Notes: a model not told the origin generated them from the letters alone. A stretch of DNA of 36,411 bases from Clostridia bacterium (GCA_029061495.1 JAIDRX010000057.1:1-36411), one strand, 5' to 3'; shown: positions 25,833 to 36,311, numbered from the stretch's first letter. Numbers and translations: made by a program.

Positions 25833-26852
25833 ATGGAGCAAAAGAAAAAGAAGTTATCAAAAGGTAAGATAAGGGCGATAATCGTAGCTGCCGTATCGTG
25901 CGCAATAGCGTTGGCCTTGATAATTACAAACTTCTTCGTACCCGTAAAATATCTTGCAAGTTACTTCGTGTTACACAATAAAGGCGCGGCGGAAGGGGTT
26001 ATGCGTGTCCGCTTCGTCGATGTGGGCTACGGCGACTGTACAATAGTAGAACTCCCCGACGGCAAAAATATGCTTATCGACTGCGGAAACGGAACTAGCG
26101 CCAACCAAAAACGCATACTTAAATTTTTGAACAAGTGCGATATCGACACAATCGACTACCTCGTCTGTACTTCGGTAAATAACGAACAGTGCGGCGGCTT
26201 TGGCGAAATTATACAATACAAAAAAGTTAAAACAATTTATATGCCGTACTGTTTAAACGCATACGTTACGGACGGCTATCGCGACTTCGTGCTTTCCGCA
26301 AACTCAAGTAAAGCCGAAAAGAAAATTATCGAGTACGGCGAAGGCGCGTCAAACGAAGCATACGATTATTTTTTCGTGTTTTTATCTCCGTCAATTCATA
26401 CTAACCCCGAGGGCGAGTATGCAAATCTCAATTCAAACCCTTCGGACGAGAGCGCAAGGAACGCGGCTTCCGCTGTAATGTGGTTACAATACGGAGACAC
26501 AAGCTTTCTTTTCACAAGCGATGCAACTTCCGCGGTGCAGGAAAAAATCTGTAATGACCTTTTAATGACAAGCGGCATAGTCGGTGATTATATGGTAGAT
26601 CACCACAACGGCGATATATCAAAAATAATAAAAGTGGCAAACCACGGAAATGCAAATTCCGCGTGCGCGCCTTTATACGATTTTTTCAAACCCCAAGCAG
26701 CCGTCATTTCGGTCGGCAAAAACGGCAACGGTTGTCCGTCTTTAGAAGTTATTTCCGACGCTGTTAATTACGTTGGGGACAAACTGTACAGAACTGACGA
26801 ACACGGCACCGTAACCTTCGAAGTAACGCGCGAAGGCTATGCTGTAGTTTAG
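25833..26852 (+). CDS. Membrane-anchored metallo-beta-lactamase-fold protein (ComEC C-terminal-like) with a degenerate metal motif
   Basis: N-terminal TM; VRFVDVGYGDCTIVELPDGKNMLIDCGNG and FLFTSDA and KVANHG; HxHxDH position reads YLVCTSVNNEQCGGF. Confidence 0.85.
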   Translation: MEQKKKKLSKGKIRAIIVAAVSCAIALALIITNFFVPVKYLASYFVLHNKGAAEGVMRVRFVDVGYGDCTIVELPDGKNMLIDCGNGTSANQKRILKFLNKCDIDTIDYLVCTSVNNEQCGGFGEIIQYKKVKTIYMPYCLNAYVTDGYRDFVLSANSSKAEKKIIEYGEGASNEAYDYFFVFLSPSIHTNPEGEYANLNSNPSDESARNAASAVMWLQYGDTSFLFTSDATSAVQEKICNDLLMTSGIVGDYMVDHHNGDISKIIKVANHGNANSACAPLYDFFKPQAAVISVGKNGNGCPSLEVISDAVNYVGDKLYRTDEHGTVTFEVTREGYAVV

Positions 26853-26861
26853 GAGAATAAT

Positions 26862-27992
26862 ATGAAGCTTTCAACTGCGGGAGAATCCCACGGCAAAACT
26901 CTTATCGGCATAATCGAGGGTTTGCCGTCAAATCTTCAAATTAATATAGGCGAAATTAATTACTATCTTTCTCTGCGCCAAAGCGGTTACGGCAGGGGAG
27001 GCAGACAGAAAATCGAGAGCGACAAAGTCGAAATTTTAAGCGGAGTAAGAAACTGCAAAACTCTCGGAAGTCCCGTGTCCTTTGCCGTAGTCAACGCCGA
27101 CTATGCAAACTGGCGCGATAGCATGGCTCCCGAGGGGTGCGACACGACGCAGAAAACTTTGACCAAAGTCCGCCCGGGACACGCAGATTTAACCGGGCTT
27201 ATTAAATACGGACACACGGACGCCCGCAATGTTTTAGAGCGCGCAAGCGCAAGAGAAACGGCTGTCCGCGTAGCCGCGGGCAGTATTGCAAGGCAGTATC
27301 TTAATGCACTCGGCGTAGAGGTTTCGGGCTACGTTAAAAGCGTCTGCGGAATTGCGGACGAAAAGCAGTATTCATTCGAACAGCTTGAAGGAGCAAAGAA
27401 ACAGCCTTTGTTTATGCTCGACGAAAAAGTCCAGAAAAAGGCTATCGAAAAAATAGACAAGCTCAAGGCCGACGGCGACACCGCGGGCGGCATTATCGAA
27501 ATAAGAGTAAAGGGTCTTAAAAGCGGTTTCGGCAGTTGTATGCAGTACTCGACCAAGCTTGATGCAATTCTCTGCGGCGCGCTTATGAGCGTTCAGGCAA
27601 TAAAGGGCGTAGAGATAGGCTTAGGCTTCGAGGCGGCTAAAAGAGAAGGCAGCCGCGTTCACGACGAGATTTATTATGAAAACGGAAAGTTTTTCCGCAA
27701 GACTAACAACGCAGGCGGAATTGAGGGCGGTATGTCAAATGGCGAAGAAATTATCTTACGCGCCGCAATGAAACCCATCCCCACGCTTATGAAGGGACTC
27801 AACACCGTAGACTATGCAACCAAACAGCCCTGCACCGCCGCAAGCGAAAGAAGCGACGTTGCGGCTATCTGCGCGGCTGAAATTATACTTGAAAGCGTAA
27901 CGGCTTTCGCGCTTGCCGAGGTCGTATCTCAAAGACTCGGCGGCGACAATATGCGCGAGGTAATAGAGCGTTACAACGCGTTACAGGACTGA
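26862..27992 (+). CDS. aroC: Chorismate synthase
   Basis: STAGESHGKTLIGIIEGLP; RQSGYGRGGRQKIE; VRPGHADLTGLIKYGHTDARNVLERASARETAVRVAAG; GGIEGGMSNGEEI. Confidence 0.97.
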   Translation: MKLSTAGESHGKTLIGIIEGLPSNLQINIGEINYYLSLRQSGYGRGGRQKIESDKVEILSGVRNCKTLGSPVSFAVVNADYANWRDSMAPEGCDTTQKTLTKVRPGHADLTGLIKYGHTDARNVLERASARETAVRVAAGSIARQYLNALGVEVSGYVKSVCGIADEKQYSFEQLEGAKKQPLFMLDEKVQKKAIEKIDKLKADGDTAGGIIEIRVKGLKSGFGSCMQYSTKLDAILCGALMSVQAIKGVEIGLGFEAAKREGSRVHDEIYYENGKFFRKTNNAGGIEGGMSNGEEIILRAAMKPIPTLMKGLNTVDYATKQPCTAASERSDVAAICAAEIILESVTAFALAEVVSQRLGGDNMREVIERYNALQD

Positions 27993-27994
27993 TT

Positions 27995-29071
27995 ATGACC
28001 GATATAACCATAAAGACAAATACGGTAAACAGCGTAATACACTGCGGCGAGGGCGCTTTTGAAAAATACGCGCCCGAACTCAAAGGCAAACAGCTTTTTA
28101 TCGTTACGGATAAAAACGTATTTTCATATTACAGAGAGCTTATCTGGAAAACCTTCGGCAACAGCGTTCCCGTAAAAATTCTACCCGCAGGCGAAACGAG
28201 CAAAACCCAGCGTTACCTTTTTGAAATTTTGCGCGAAATGGCTGCCGCGGGAATACGCAGAAGCGGTTACGTAATAGCGTTCGGCGGCGGAGTAGTGGGC
28301 GATATTGCGGGACTTGCCTCTTCTTTGTATATGCGCGGCGTTCATCTCGTGCAAATTCCTACAACGCTTTTATCGCAGGTAGACAGCTCCGTCGGCGGCA
28401 AGACGGCGGTTGACTTTGAAAACGTTAAAAATTTAATCGGCACGTTCTATCAGCCCGAAGAGGTTATAGTAGACCTTAGGTTTTTAGATACTCTCCCCGA
28501 CCGCGAAATCCGTTGCGGCTTGGGTGAAATTATAAAGTACGGCGCGCTTGATTCAAAAATTTATTCAAAGCTTGCAAACAATATCGAAAATTTAACCTCA
28601 AAGCAATTTCTCGGCGATATCACCGCCGACTGCATAAATCACAAAGCCGAAGTCGTTAAAAAGGACGAGCACGACCTGACTGGTGTCAGAAAAACTTTAA
28701 ACCTCGGACACACAACAGGGCACGCATTCGAGCTGTACTACCGCAGGAAGTCGCACGGAGAGTTCGTGCTTATCGGAATGATTTACGAAATGTATATCGC
28801 ACGCGCTCAGGGCTTAGGCTCGGATAATTACTTTGATACGCTTGAAAGGCTTATCAAAAAAGTTATAAAAAAATTGCCCGCATACGACGATATAGAAAAG
28901 GCGGCGCTTATGGCTAAGTTCGACAAAAAGAACGAGGGCGATAAAAAGGTATCTTTGGTAGTTCCAAACAAACAGGGAATGAGCGCGGAAATCATACTCG
29001 GTATCGACGAATACGTTAAGCTTATAACCGAGTGCAGGGATAAGTTAAAGGAGCAAAATGAAAACTCTTAA
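27995..29071 (+). CDS. aroB: 3-dehydroquinate synthase
   Basis: IAFGGGVVGDIAGLASSLYMRGVHLVQIPTTLLSQVDSSVGGKTAVD; NLGHTTGHAFE. Confidence 0.96.
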   Translation: MTDITIKTNTVNSVIHCGEGAFEKYAPELKGKQLFIVTDKNVFSYYRELIWKTFGNSVPVKILPAGETSKTQRYLFEILREMAAAGIRRSGYVIAFGGGVVGDIAGLASSLYMRGVHLVQIPTTLLSQVDSSVGGKTAVDFENVKNLIGTFYQPEEVIVDLRFLDTLPDREIRCGLGEIIKYGALDSKIYSKLANNIENLTSKQFLGDITADCINHKAEVVKKDEHDLTGVRKTLNLGHTTGHAFELYYRRKSHGEFVLIGMIYEMYIARAQGLGSDNYFDTLERLIKKVIKKLPAYDDIEKAALMAKFDKKNEGDKKVSLVVPNKQGMSAEIILGIDEYVKLITECRDKLKEQNENS

Positions 29072-29864
29072 TCTCGCTGTAATCGGCAAGGACGTTTCAA
29101 AATCGACGAGTCCGCAAATTCATACATTCATAGCGGAGCATATGGGCAACCGCGTAAACTATAAACGCATTTCCGTACCCGAGGACGAGTTCGAAAATTG
29201 CGTTGCAAGCTTTTTCAAAGATTTAGACGGCTTTAACGTAACTATACCGTATAAGCTTTCGATAATGCCTCACTTAAAAAGCATACAATGCGACGCTGAA
29301 GTTTTCGGCGCGGTAAACACCGTCCGCACTCGCGACCGCGCAGGCGACAACACCGACGGACTCGGCTTTGCGCTTATGCTTAAAAATAATGGCGTTGAGG
29401 TCAATGGCAAAGAGGTACTTTTACTCGGCGCGGGCGGCGCAGGCAGAAGCGTAGCCAAAAAGCTTGCGGACGCGGGCGCAACCGTCTACGTTTACGACAG
29501 GCGGACGGAAAACGCGCAGGCGATAGCAAAAGAGTTTAAAGGTGTTTTTGCTCTTGACGAAATAAAGGTAAAACCCTACTTTGCGATAATTAACGCAACG
29601 GGCGTAGGGATGCACAAGACGGAGGGTATATCCCCCGTCGGCGAGGATATTTTAAAACTTTGCTCTGTCGCGGTAGATTTAATTTACACCCCGCGCAAAA
29701 GCAGATTTTTGGAAATTGCCGAACAATGCGGCAAAAAAATTATAAACGGCGAAGCAATGCTTTTTTATCAGGCGTACTTTTCGGAGTGCATTTATTTCGA
29801 TTTACAGCCTAATGAAAATCAGGCAAAGCTTTTATTTGAAAAATACACGGAGGAAAGTTTATGA
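29058..29864 (+). CDS. aroE: Shikimate dehydrogenase
   Basis: LAVIGKDVSKSTSPQIH; GFNVTIPYK; GAVNTV; NTDGLGF; LLLGAGGAGRSVAKKL. Confidence 0.95.
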   Translation: MKTLNLAVIGKDVSKSTSPQIHTFIAEHMGNRVNYKRISVPEDEFENCVASFFKDLDGFNVTIPYKLSIMPHLKSIQCDAEVFGAVNTVRTRDRAGDNTDGLGFALMLKNNGVEVNGKEVLLLGAGGAGRSVAKKLADAGATVYVYDRRTENAQAIAKEFKGVFALDEIKVKPYFAIINATGVGMHKTEGISPVGEDILKLCSVAVDLIYTPRKSRFLEIAEQCGKKIINGEAMLFYQAYFSECIYFDLQPNENQAKLLFEKYTEESL

Positions 29865-30271
29865 AGCTGTTATTTATAAACGGCGTCAATTTGAATATGA
29901 CGGGCGTAAGGGAAAAGGGCGTTTACGGCACGCAGACTCTTGACGAAATCAATAAAGAAATTGCCTCGCATTTCAAGGGCGATAAGTGCGAGTTTTTCCA
30001 GAGCAATATCGAGGGTGAAATTTGTACCGCGCTTCAAAAGGCGGACTGCGACGGCATAGTTTTAAACGCCGGCGCGTTTACTCATTACAGCTACGCTATA
30101 CGCGATGCAATAGCTTCCATTAAAATACCCGTAATAGAAGTGCATATGTCCAATGTTCACGCACGCGAGGAGTTCAGACACAAGTCGGTAATATCCGGGG
30201 TGTGCAAGGGCGTTATATGCGGCTTCGGCAAAAACAGCTATATCTTGGCGGGCGAAAGCTTTAAACTATGA
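29861..30271 (+). CDS. aroQ: Type II 3-dehydroquinate dehydratase
   Basis: LFINGVNLNMTGVREKGVYG; FFQSNIEGEI; VLNAGAFTHYSYAIRDAI; VIEVHMSNVHAREEFRHKSVIS. Confidence 0.95.
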   Translation: MKLLFINGVNLNMTGVREKGVYGTQTLDEINKEIASHFKGDKCEFFQSNIEGEICTALQKADCDGIVLNAGAFTHYSYAIRDAIASIKIPVIEVHMSNVHAREEFRHKSVISGVCKGVICGFGKNSYILAGESFKL

Positions 30272-30759
30272 ATATTGTCCTTGCAGGTATGCCCGGCAGC
30301 GGCAAAACCACGGTTGCAACCGCGCTTGAAAGCTTAGGCAAAAAGGTCGTGGATACCGACGCCGAAATCGTAAAAAAGCACGGCGAAATTTCTCAAATCT
30401 TTGCAAAACACGGCGAGGAGTATTTCAGAAATCTGGAAACCGAGGCGGTAAGAGAGGTAAGCGCGCTTTCTGATATAGTAATATCCACTGGCGGCGGTTG
30501 TCTTTTAAGGAGTGAAAACGTTTCGCTTTTAAAGCGTAACGGAAAAATAGTTTACCTGCGCACACAGCCGCAAACGCTTATTAAACGCGTGGAGGGAAAT
30601 TCCGACAGACCGCTTTTGCAGGGCGGCGCGGCTGAGAAGATAAACGCGCTGTACGCGGCGCGAAAAAGCGTATACGAAGGCGCGGCGGATATAACTGTCG
30701 ACACGGATGATCTTTCACCGAAGCAAATAGCCGAAAAAATATTGGAGCTTACAAAATGA
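30268..30759 (+). CDS. aroK: Shikimate kinase
   Basis: GMPGSGKTTVATALESLGKKVVDTDAEI; FRNLETEAVRE; ISTGGGCLL. Confidence 0.94.
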   Translation: MNIVLAGMPGSGKTTVATALESLGKKVVDTDAEIVKKHGEISQIFAKHGEEYFRNLETEAVREVSALSDIVISTGGGCLLRSENVSLLKRNGKIVYLRTQPQTLIKRVEGNSDRPLLQGGAAEKINALYAARKSVYEGAADITVDTDDLSPKQIAEKILELTK

Positions 30760-31481
30760 AAACAGCACTCATTACGGGCGGAACAAAGGGAATAGGAAAA
30801 GCCATAGCCCACGCGTTTTTACAGCAGGGCTACGAGGTGGTTATAAATTATCACAGCGACGAGGAAACCGCCCTTGCAACTCAGGAAGAGTTTAATATGC
30901 AGGGCTACTGTCCCGTACTTTTGCGCGCGGACGTTTCGGACGAGGCGCAGGTCAGGGCAATGTTTAAAGAGTTTTACGGAATTTACGATAAGCTTGACGT
31001 CCTTGTAAACAACGCGGGTATTTCTCTCGTCCGCGTAATACAGGACACCTCGCCAATAGAGTGGAACAGAATTTTCGACGTAAACGTAAAAGGCGTGTAT
31101 CACTGTTGCCGCGCGGTAGCTGATAAAATGATAGGCTGCGGAGGCGGCTGTATAATAAATATAGCGTCAATTTGGGGTGAAGTCGGAGCTAGCTGTGAGG
31201 TCGCTTATTCGGCTTCCAAGGGCGCGGTTATAGCATTTACAAAGGCGCTTTCAAAAGAGCTTGCTCCCTCAAAGGTACGCGTAAACTGCGTATCCCCCGG
31301 CGTTATAGATACTCAAATGAATTCGCATTTGACCGTAAACGAAATGGAACAGCTTATCGACGGTATCCCCGCAGGTCGCATAGGCTATCCCGAAGACGTG
31401 GCAAAAGCCTGCATCTATCTTTCAGACGCGGATTACGTTATGGGGGAAGTTTTGTCTGTCGGCGGCGGCTTCGGCAAGTAA
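30756..31481 (+). CDS. SDR family oxidoreductase (FabG-like; possibly the EF-P 5-aminopentanone reductase group)
   Basis: ALITGGTKGIGKAIA, VLVNNAGIS, YSASKGAVIAFTKALSKELAPSKVRVNCVSPGVIDT. Confidence 0.9.
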   Translation: MKTALITGGTKGIGKAIAHAFLQQGYEVVINYHSDEETALATQEEFNMQGYCPVLLRADVSDEAQVRAMFKEFYGIYDKLDVLVNNAGISLVRVIQDTSPIEWNRIFDVNVKGVYHCCRAVADKMIGCGGGCIINIASIWGEVGASCEVAYSASKGAVIAFTKALSKELAPSKVRVNCVSPGVIDTQMNSHLTVNEMEQLIDGIPAGRIGYPEDVAKACIYLSDADYVMGEVLSVGGGFGK

Positions 31482-31720
31482 AATCGCGTATATACTGCGC
31501 AATACTGCGTTGAACTGCGCTTTTTTCGGGTCGTTTACGCTCAGTAAACTCCCCGTCAAAAATGCTCGTTCGCCTTGTCTTGCTTGTATCTACGCAATTT
31601 CAAATAACAAACCCGCGCGCTCCTCGTTCTGCTTGTATCTACACGATTTTTAAGCGCGTAAAATAAATTTTTTGTACAAAAAAAGGAAAAATGGAATTTT
31701 TTTCGTAATAAATAGACGGA

Positions 31721-32755
31721 ATGAAAAAATTTAAGTCGGTTAAAGAAAAAACTTATGCAATTGAAAAAGCTTTCTTTTCGCCGTACGCTTCGTTTTCTGA
31801 TAAAACGAAGGGCAGACAGCGTAAAGAGGAGCCTTGCGCCATGCGTACCGAGTACCAGCGCGACAGGGACAGGCTTATCTATTGCAAGGCTTTCAGGCGG
31901 CTGAAAAACAAGACGCAGGTCTTTTTCTCGCCCGAGGGCGACCACTATGTAACGCGCCTTACTCATACTTTGGACGTTGCGCAGATAGCGCGCAGTATCG
32001 CGCGCGCCCTTTCTTTAAACGAGGACTTGGCAGAGGCAATTGCTCTCGGGCACGATTTGGGGCATACGCCTTTTGGACACAGCGGTGAGCGTATTTTAAA
32101 TAAACTGTCGCCTAACGGCTTCGAGCATAACGTTCAGTCTTTGCGCGTCGTTGACGTTCTTGAAAAGGACGGAAAGGGACTTAACCTCACGTTCGAGGTT
32201 CGCGACGGGATTATAAACCACAAAAAAAGCGGCAACCCCGCAACGTTAGAGGGCAAGTGCGTATCCCTTGCCGATAGAATAGCTTACATAAACCACGATT
32301 TGGACGACGCTGTCCGCGCAGGTATTTTGAATATAGACGAAATCCCCAAGGACATAGTTAGCGTGTTGGGCAAGACCTCTAAAGAGAGGATAAACACGGC
32401 GATAACTTCCATTTATAACCGCTCGGTAGGTAAAAACACGGTTGAAATGGACGAGCAGGTTGATAAGGCAAGCGAGCGGCTTCGTAGCTTTATGTTTGAA
32501 AGGGTGTATCTCACCGACTCGGCAAAGGGTGAAGAGGAAAAGGCTGAAAGAATGCTTTCCGCAATGTATTCGCATTTCATTTCCCACCCCGAAGAGCTTC
32601 CCCAAAGCTATATAAACCTGCTTGAAAAATATCCGCGCGAGCAGACTGTCTGCGATTATCTTTCGTCAATGACGGACAGATACGCGCTTTACATTTTTAA
32701 CAGCATTTTCGTCCCCAAGGGCTGGACCTTTATAGATGAAGCAGGCGAAAAATAA
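31721..32755 (+). CDS. dgt: dGTP triphosphohydrolase (dGTPase), HD superfamily
   Basis: YQRDRDRLIYCKAFRRLKNKTQVF; TRLTHTLDVAQIARSIAR; ALGHDLGHTPFGHSGE. Confidence 0.94.
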   Translation: MKKFKSVKEKTYAIEKAFFSPYASFSDKTKGRQRKEEPCAMRTEYQRDRDRLIYCKAFRRLKNKTQVFFSPEGDHYVTRLTHTLDVAQIARSIARALSLNEDLAEAIALGHDLGHTPFGHSGERILNKLSPNGFEHNVQSLRVVDVLEKDGKGLNLTFEVRDGIINHKKSGNPATLEGKCVSLADRIAYINHDLDDAVRAGILNIDEIPKDIVSVLGKTSKERINTAITSIYNRSVGKNTVEMDEQVDKASERLRSFMFERVYLTDSAKGEEEKAERMLSAMYSHFISHPEELPQSYINLLEKYPREQTVCDYLSSMTDRYALYIFNSIFVPKGWTFIDEAGEK

Positions 32756-32818
32756 ACAACAGTAACCTCGCTACAAAGATTTTCGCGTAGCGAAAAGATT
32801 TGAGCGAAATTAATTTTT

Positions 32819-34609
32819 ATGGCAACGGCTTTACAGGAGTTTATAACGACTCTTAAAGAAAAAGTTGATATAGTAGAGGTGGCGGGCGGCTACCTCACGC
32901 TGGAAAGGCGCGGCAACGGCTATTGGGCTTGTTGTCCTTTTCACCATGAAAAAACGCCGTCCTTTTGTATAAATGCGTCGGACCAGTATTACCACTGCTT
33001 CGGTTGCGGAGAATCGGGCGACGTAATAAAATTTGTGCGCGAGCTTGAAAATATCGAGTTTATGGACGCGGTAAAGCTTCTTGCGCAGCGTGCAGGTCTC
33101 GAAGTTCCGCAGACCGGTTTCGACAATAAAAACACCGTAGAGTTAAAGCGCAAGCGCGACGTTTTACTTAAAATTATGAATGACTGCGCACATTTCTATC
33201 TTGACAACTTAAACTCGGGTAAAGCGGACGAGCATATCAATTACATATTAAAGCGCAATATTCCGTCCAATATCGTAAGGTCGTTCGGGTTAGGCGCAAG
33301 CTTAAACTTCAACGACTTGCCTAAATTCCTTTTGGCGAAAGGCTATTCAAAGCAGGATATAATAGACAGTGGCGCGGTAAACGAGGTTGACGGAAGGCTG
33401 ACCGATGCGCAGGGCGGAAGACTTATAATTCCCATTATTAACGCTATGGACGAGGTTATCGCGTTCGGCGGCAGAGTTCTTAAAAAGACTGAGTTTGCAA
33501 AATACAAAAACACAAAAGAGACGCTTTTATTCAATAAAAGTAAATCGCTTTACAACATAAACCTTTTAAAAAAGCTGAGAAAGACCCAAACTATAAACGA
33601 GGTAATTATGGTAGAGGGGTATATGGATACTATTTCTCTCTATCAGGCAGGTTTTAAAAACGTAGTTGCGAGTATGGGAACCTCTCTCACGCAAGAGCAG
33701 GCGCGGCTTATAAAAAGGTATACCGATACAGTTCTTATAAGCTATGACGGCGACGGCGCAGGGCAGAAGGCGAATATGCGCGGGCTTGAAATTTTAAAGG
33801 GCGAGGGGATTAACGTAAAAGTCGTACCCCTTCCCGAAGGGTTAGACCCCGACGACGTAATTAAACAACAGGGCGCGGAAGGCTATCAAAAATGCCTCGA
33901 TAACGCAATGCCGCTTATTGAGTACAAGCTTGTAACTTTAGGCCGCGGCTACGATATAACAAAAACCGAGGATAAAATAAAATACGTTTCCGAGGCAATT
34001 AAAATCATCCGTACTGCGGACAGCGCGGCGGAGCAGGAAGAGCTTTTAAAAAACCTGCGCGACAAGACGGGCATAACGTATGAGTCGTTAAAGCGCGATT
34101 TAAACTCAATGCCTGCACAACAGCCACAGCAAGCAGAGCAAAAAGCCGTAAGGAAGGATATTTCCCCCGTAACGGTTAAAGCCTCGCGCTTTGTAATAGC
34201 TTCGTTTTTATTCGGCGCAAAGTACACGCAGGATATCGACGTTTCGCAAATACCCTTTTGCAGCGACGTCCACACGATAATAGCAAAATATTTGCAGTCC
34301 AAACAGCTTATGAACGAAAGAGTTCAGCCCGCCGAGCTATTCGAGTTTTTTGACGAAAACACGGCGGAGTATGAAGAGCTTTGCAAAATTCTCGACTACA
34401 GCGACGGCGACGCGCTTGCGGGAGAGGTTGCGGAAAAGTACTATTCGGACTGCGTATTTAAGTTAAATTTAGAATCTTTAAACAAACAAATTACGACTTT
34501 GAAAGCAAAGTTAAACGAGCCGGGCAACGCGGATAACATGTTGCTTGCGGCGCAATTACAACATCTTATAGACCAAAGGAAAAAAATAAAAAGCGGAGAA
34601 AAGCAATGA
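32819..34609 (+). CDS. dnaG: DNA primase
   Basis: [35 protein letters not shown] zinc finger; [44 protein letters not shown]. Confidence 0.97.
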   Translation: MATALQEFITTLKEKVDIVEVAGGYLTLERRGNGYWACCPFHHEKTPSFCINASDQYYHCFGCGESGDVIKFVRELENIEFMDAVKLLAQRAGLEVPQTGFDNKNTVELKRKRDVLLKIMNDCAHFYLDNLNSGKADEHINYILKRNIPSNIVRSFGLGASLNFNDLPKFLLAKGYSKQDIIDSGAVNEVDGRLTDAQGGRLIIPIINAMDEVIAFGGRVLKKTEFAKYKNTKETLLFNKSKSLYNINLLKKLRKTQTINEVIMVEGYMDTISLYQAGFKNVVASMGTSLTQEQARLIKRYTDTVLISYDGDGAGQKANMRGLEILKGEGINVKVVPLPEGLDPDDVIKQQGAEGYQKCLDNAMPLIEYKLVTLGRGYDITKTEDKIKYVSEAIKIIRTADSAAEQEELLKNLRDKTGITYESLKRDLNSMPAQQPQQAEQKAVRKDISPVTVKASRFVIASFLFGAKYTQDIDVSQIPFCSDVHTIIAKYLQSKQLMNERVQPAELFEFFDENTAEYEELCKILDYSDGDALAGEVAEKYYSDCVFKLNLESLNKQITTLKAKLNEPGNADNMLLAAQLQHLIDQRKKIKSGEKQ

Positions 34610-35664
34610 GTTTATCCGAGCAAAAGCTTAACGACATTTTAAAACAGATTATCGACAACTACGGCTCGAAGGGCAGTATAACTACAAACGCCCTTTGCGA
34701 CATTATGGAAAAGTACGAAACCACCCCCAACCAAATGGATTTCGTCTATAAGTCCATAGCCGATGCGGGCATACAGATTATCGACGAGGCGGAGCGCGAC
34801 AAAGAGCTTTACGAGCAGGCTCTCTCCGACATAGGCCTTGACGACCCCGTCAAGATGTATTTAAAGGACATAGGCCGCGTGCCCCTTCTTTCCGCCGACG
34901 ACGAAATAGACCTTGCGCGCAGAATGCAGGAGGGCGACGAAGAGGCGAAGAAAAAGCTTTCCGAGGCAAACTTGAGGCTTGTTGTATCCATTGCAAAAAG
35001 GTACGTAGGGCGCGGAATGCTTTTCCTCGATTTAATACAGGAGGGCAACCTCGGTTTAATGAAGGCGGTCGAAAAATTCGACTACCAGAAAGGCTTTAAA
35101 TTTTCGACCTACGCAACCTGGTGGATAAGACAGGCAATTACGAGAGCGATAGCCGATCAGGCGCGCACCATTCGTATCCCCGTGCATATGGTTGAAACTA
35201 TAAACAAACTCACGCGCGTTTCCCGTCTTTTACTTCAAAAATACGGCAGAGAGCCGACCCCCGCGGAAATTGCTGAGGAGATGCACATAAGCGAAGAGCG
35301 CGTGCGCGAAATTCAGAAAATCGCACAGGACCCCGTGTCTTTGGAAACGCCCATCGGCGAGGAGGAGGACAGCCACCTCGGCGACTTTATCGAGGACGAG
35401 TCAACCGAAACACCTTCGGACAGCGTTTCAACCACAATGCTTAAAGAAACGCTTTTAACCGTTTTAAACAGCCTCACTCCGCGCGAGGAAAAAGTTTTAC
35501 GCCTCAGATACGGCGTTGACGACGGAAGACCCCGCACCTTGGAAGAGGTGGGCAAAGAGTTTAACGTAACCCGTGAGCGTATCCGTCAGATAGAAGCAAA
35601 GGCTTTAAGAAAGCTCCGCCATCCGTCGCGCTCTAAGCATTTAAAAGATTTCCTCGATACCTGA
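34606..35664 (+). CDS. rpoD: Primary sigma factor (sigma A/RpoD)
   Basis: [28 protein letters not shown]; region 2 [30 protein letters not shown]; region 4 [32 protein letters not shown]. Confidence 0.98.
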   Translation: MSLSEQKLNDILKQIIDNYGSKGSITTNALCDIMEKYETTPNQMDFVYKSIADAGIQIIDEAERDKELYEQALSDIGLDDPVKMYLKDIGRVPLLSADDEIDLARRMQEGDEEAKKKLSEANLRLVVSIAKRYVGRGMLFLDLIQEGNLGLMKAVEKFDYQKGFKFSTYATWWIRQAITRAIADQARTIRIPVHMVETINKLTRVSRLLLQKYGREPTPAEIAEEMHISEERVREIQKIAQDPVSLETPIGEEEDSHLGDFIEDESTETPSDSVSTTMLKETLLTVLNSLTPREEKVLRLRYGVDDGRPRTLEEVGKEFNVTRERIRQIEAKALRKLRHPSRSKHLKDFLDT

Positions 35665-36311
35665 TGGACAGAATTAAAAAGCTTTGTTCATATTTACAGC
35701 CCTGCACAACCTTTGCCGACGTCGCTTGCGACCACGGCTATTGCGCGCAGTATATGCTTAAAAACAGGCTGTGTGAAAGTGCGGTAATTTCGGATATAAG
35801 CGCAAAAAGCCTGTCCAAGGCTGAAAATCTTTTAAGCGACTATATCGCGGAAGGTAAGTGCCGCTCTGTTTGTTGCGACGGATTAACGCTTATTCCAAAG
35901 GATACCGAGCAGGTTTTAATAGCCGGGATCGGCGGCGAGGAAATTATCAAAATTTTAAAAACCTCGTACATACCCAAAAACTTCGTCTTTCAGCCAATGA
36001 AAAACGCGCCGGCGTTGCGCAAATTCCTGTTGCAAAGCGGTTGTAAAATAAATAAAGACGATATTTTCACTGACGGTAAAAATTACTACTTCGTAATTTG
36101 CGGCGCGAATTCGGGCGACAACGGAAAGTATTCCGCCGCGCAGTTTGAATACGGTAAGGACAGTTTAAATAATTGTGTTTTAAAAGAGTATTTAAAAGAA
36201 GAGCTTTCAAAAAGGCAAAGTTATTTAAGCGGCAATATGACAGAGGAAAGCCGTAGCACGATATTAAAATCAATACAAGAAATAAATTCGGTGTTAAATG
36301 AAATTAACTGA
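35664..36311 (+). CDS. trmK: tRNA (adenine-N1)-methyltransferase, TrmK family
   Basis: FADVACDHGYCAQYMLKN, VLIAGIGGEEIIKIL; located downstream of rpoD as in Firmicutes. Confidence 0.88.
   Translation: MDRIKKLCSYLQPCTTFADVACDHGYCAQYMLKNRLCESAVISDISAKSLSKAENLLSDYIAEGKCRSVCCDGLTLIPKDTEQVLIAGIGGEEIIKILKTSYIPKNFVFQPMKNAPALRKFLLQSGCKINKDDIFTDGKNYYFVICGANSGDNGKYSAAQFEYGKDSLNNCVLKEYLKEELSKRQSYLSGNMTEESRSTILKSIQEINSVLNEIN

Noticed and set aside
31556-31966. 136-aa minus-strand ORF covering the repeat-rich spacer and start of dGTPase
   Set aside because: Overlaps a confident CDS and repetitive spacer; translation shows no domain
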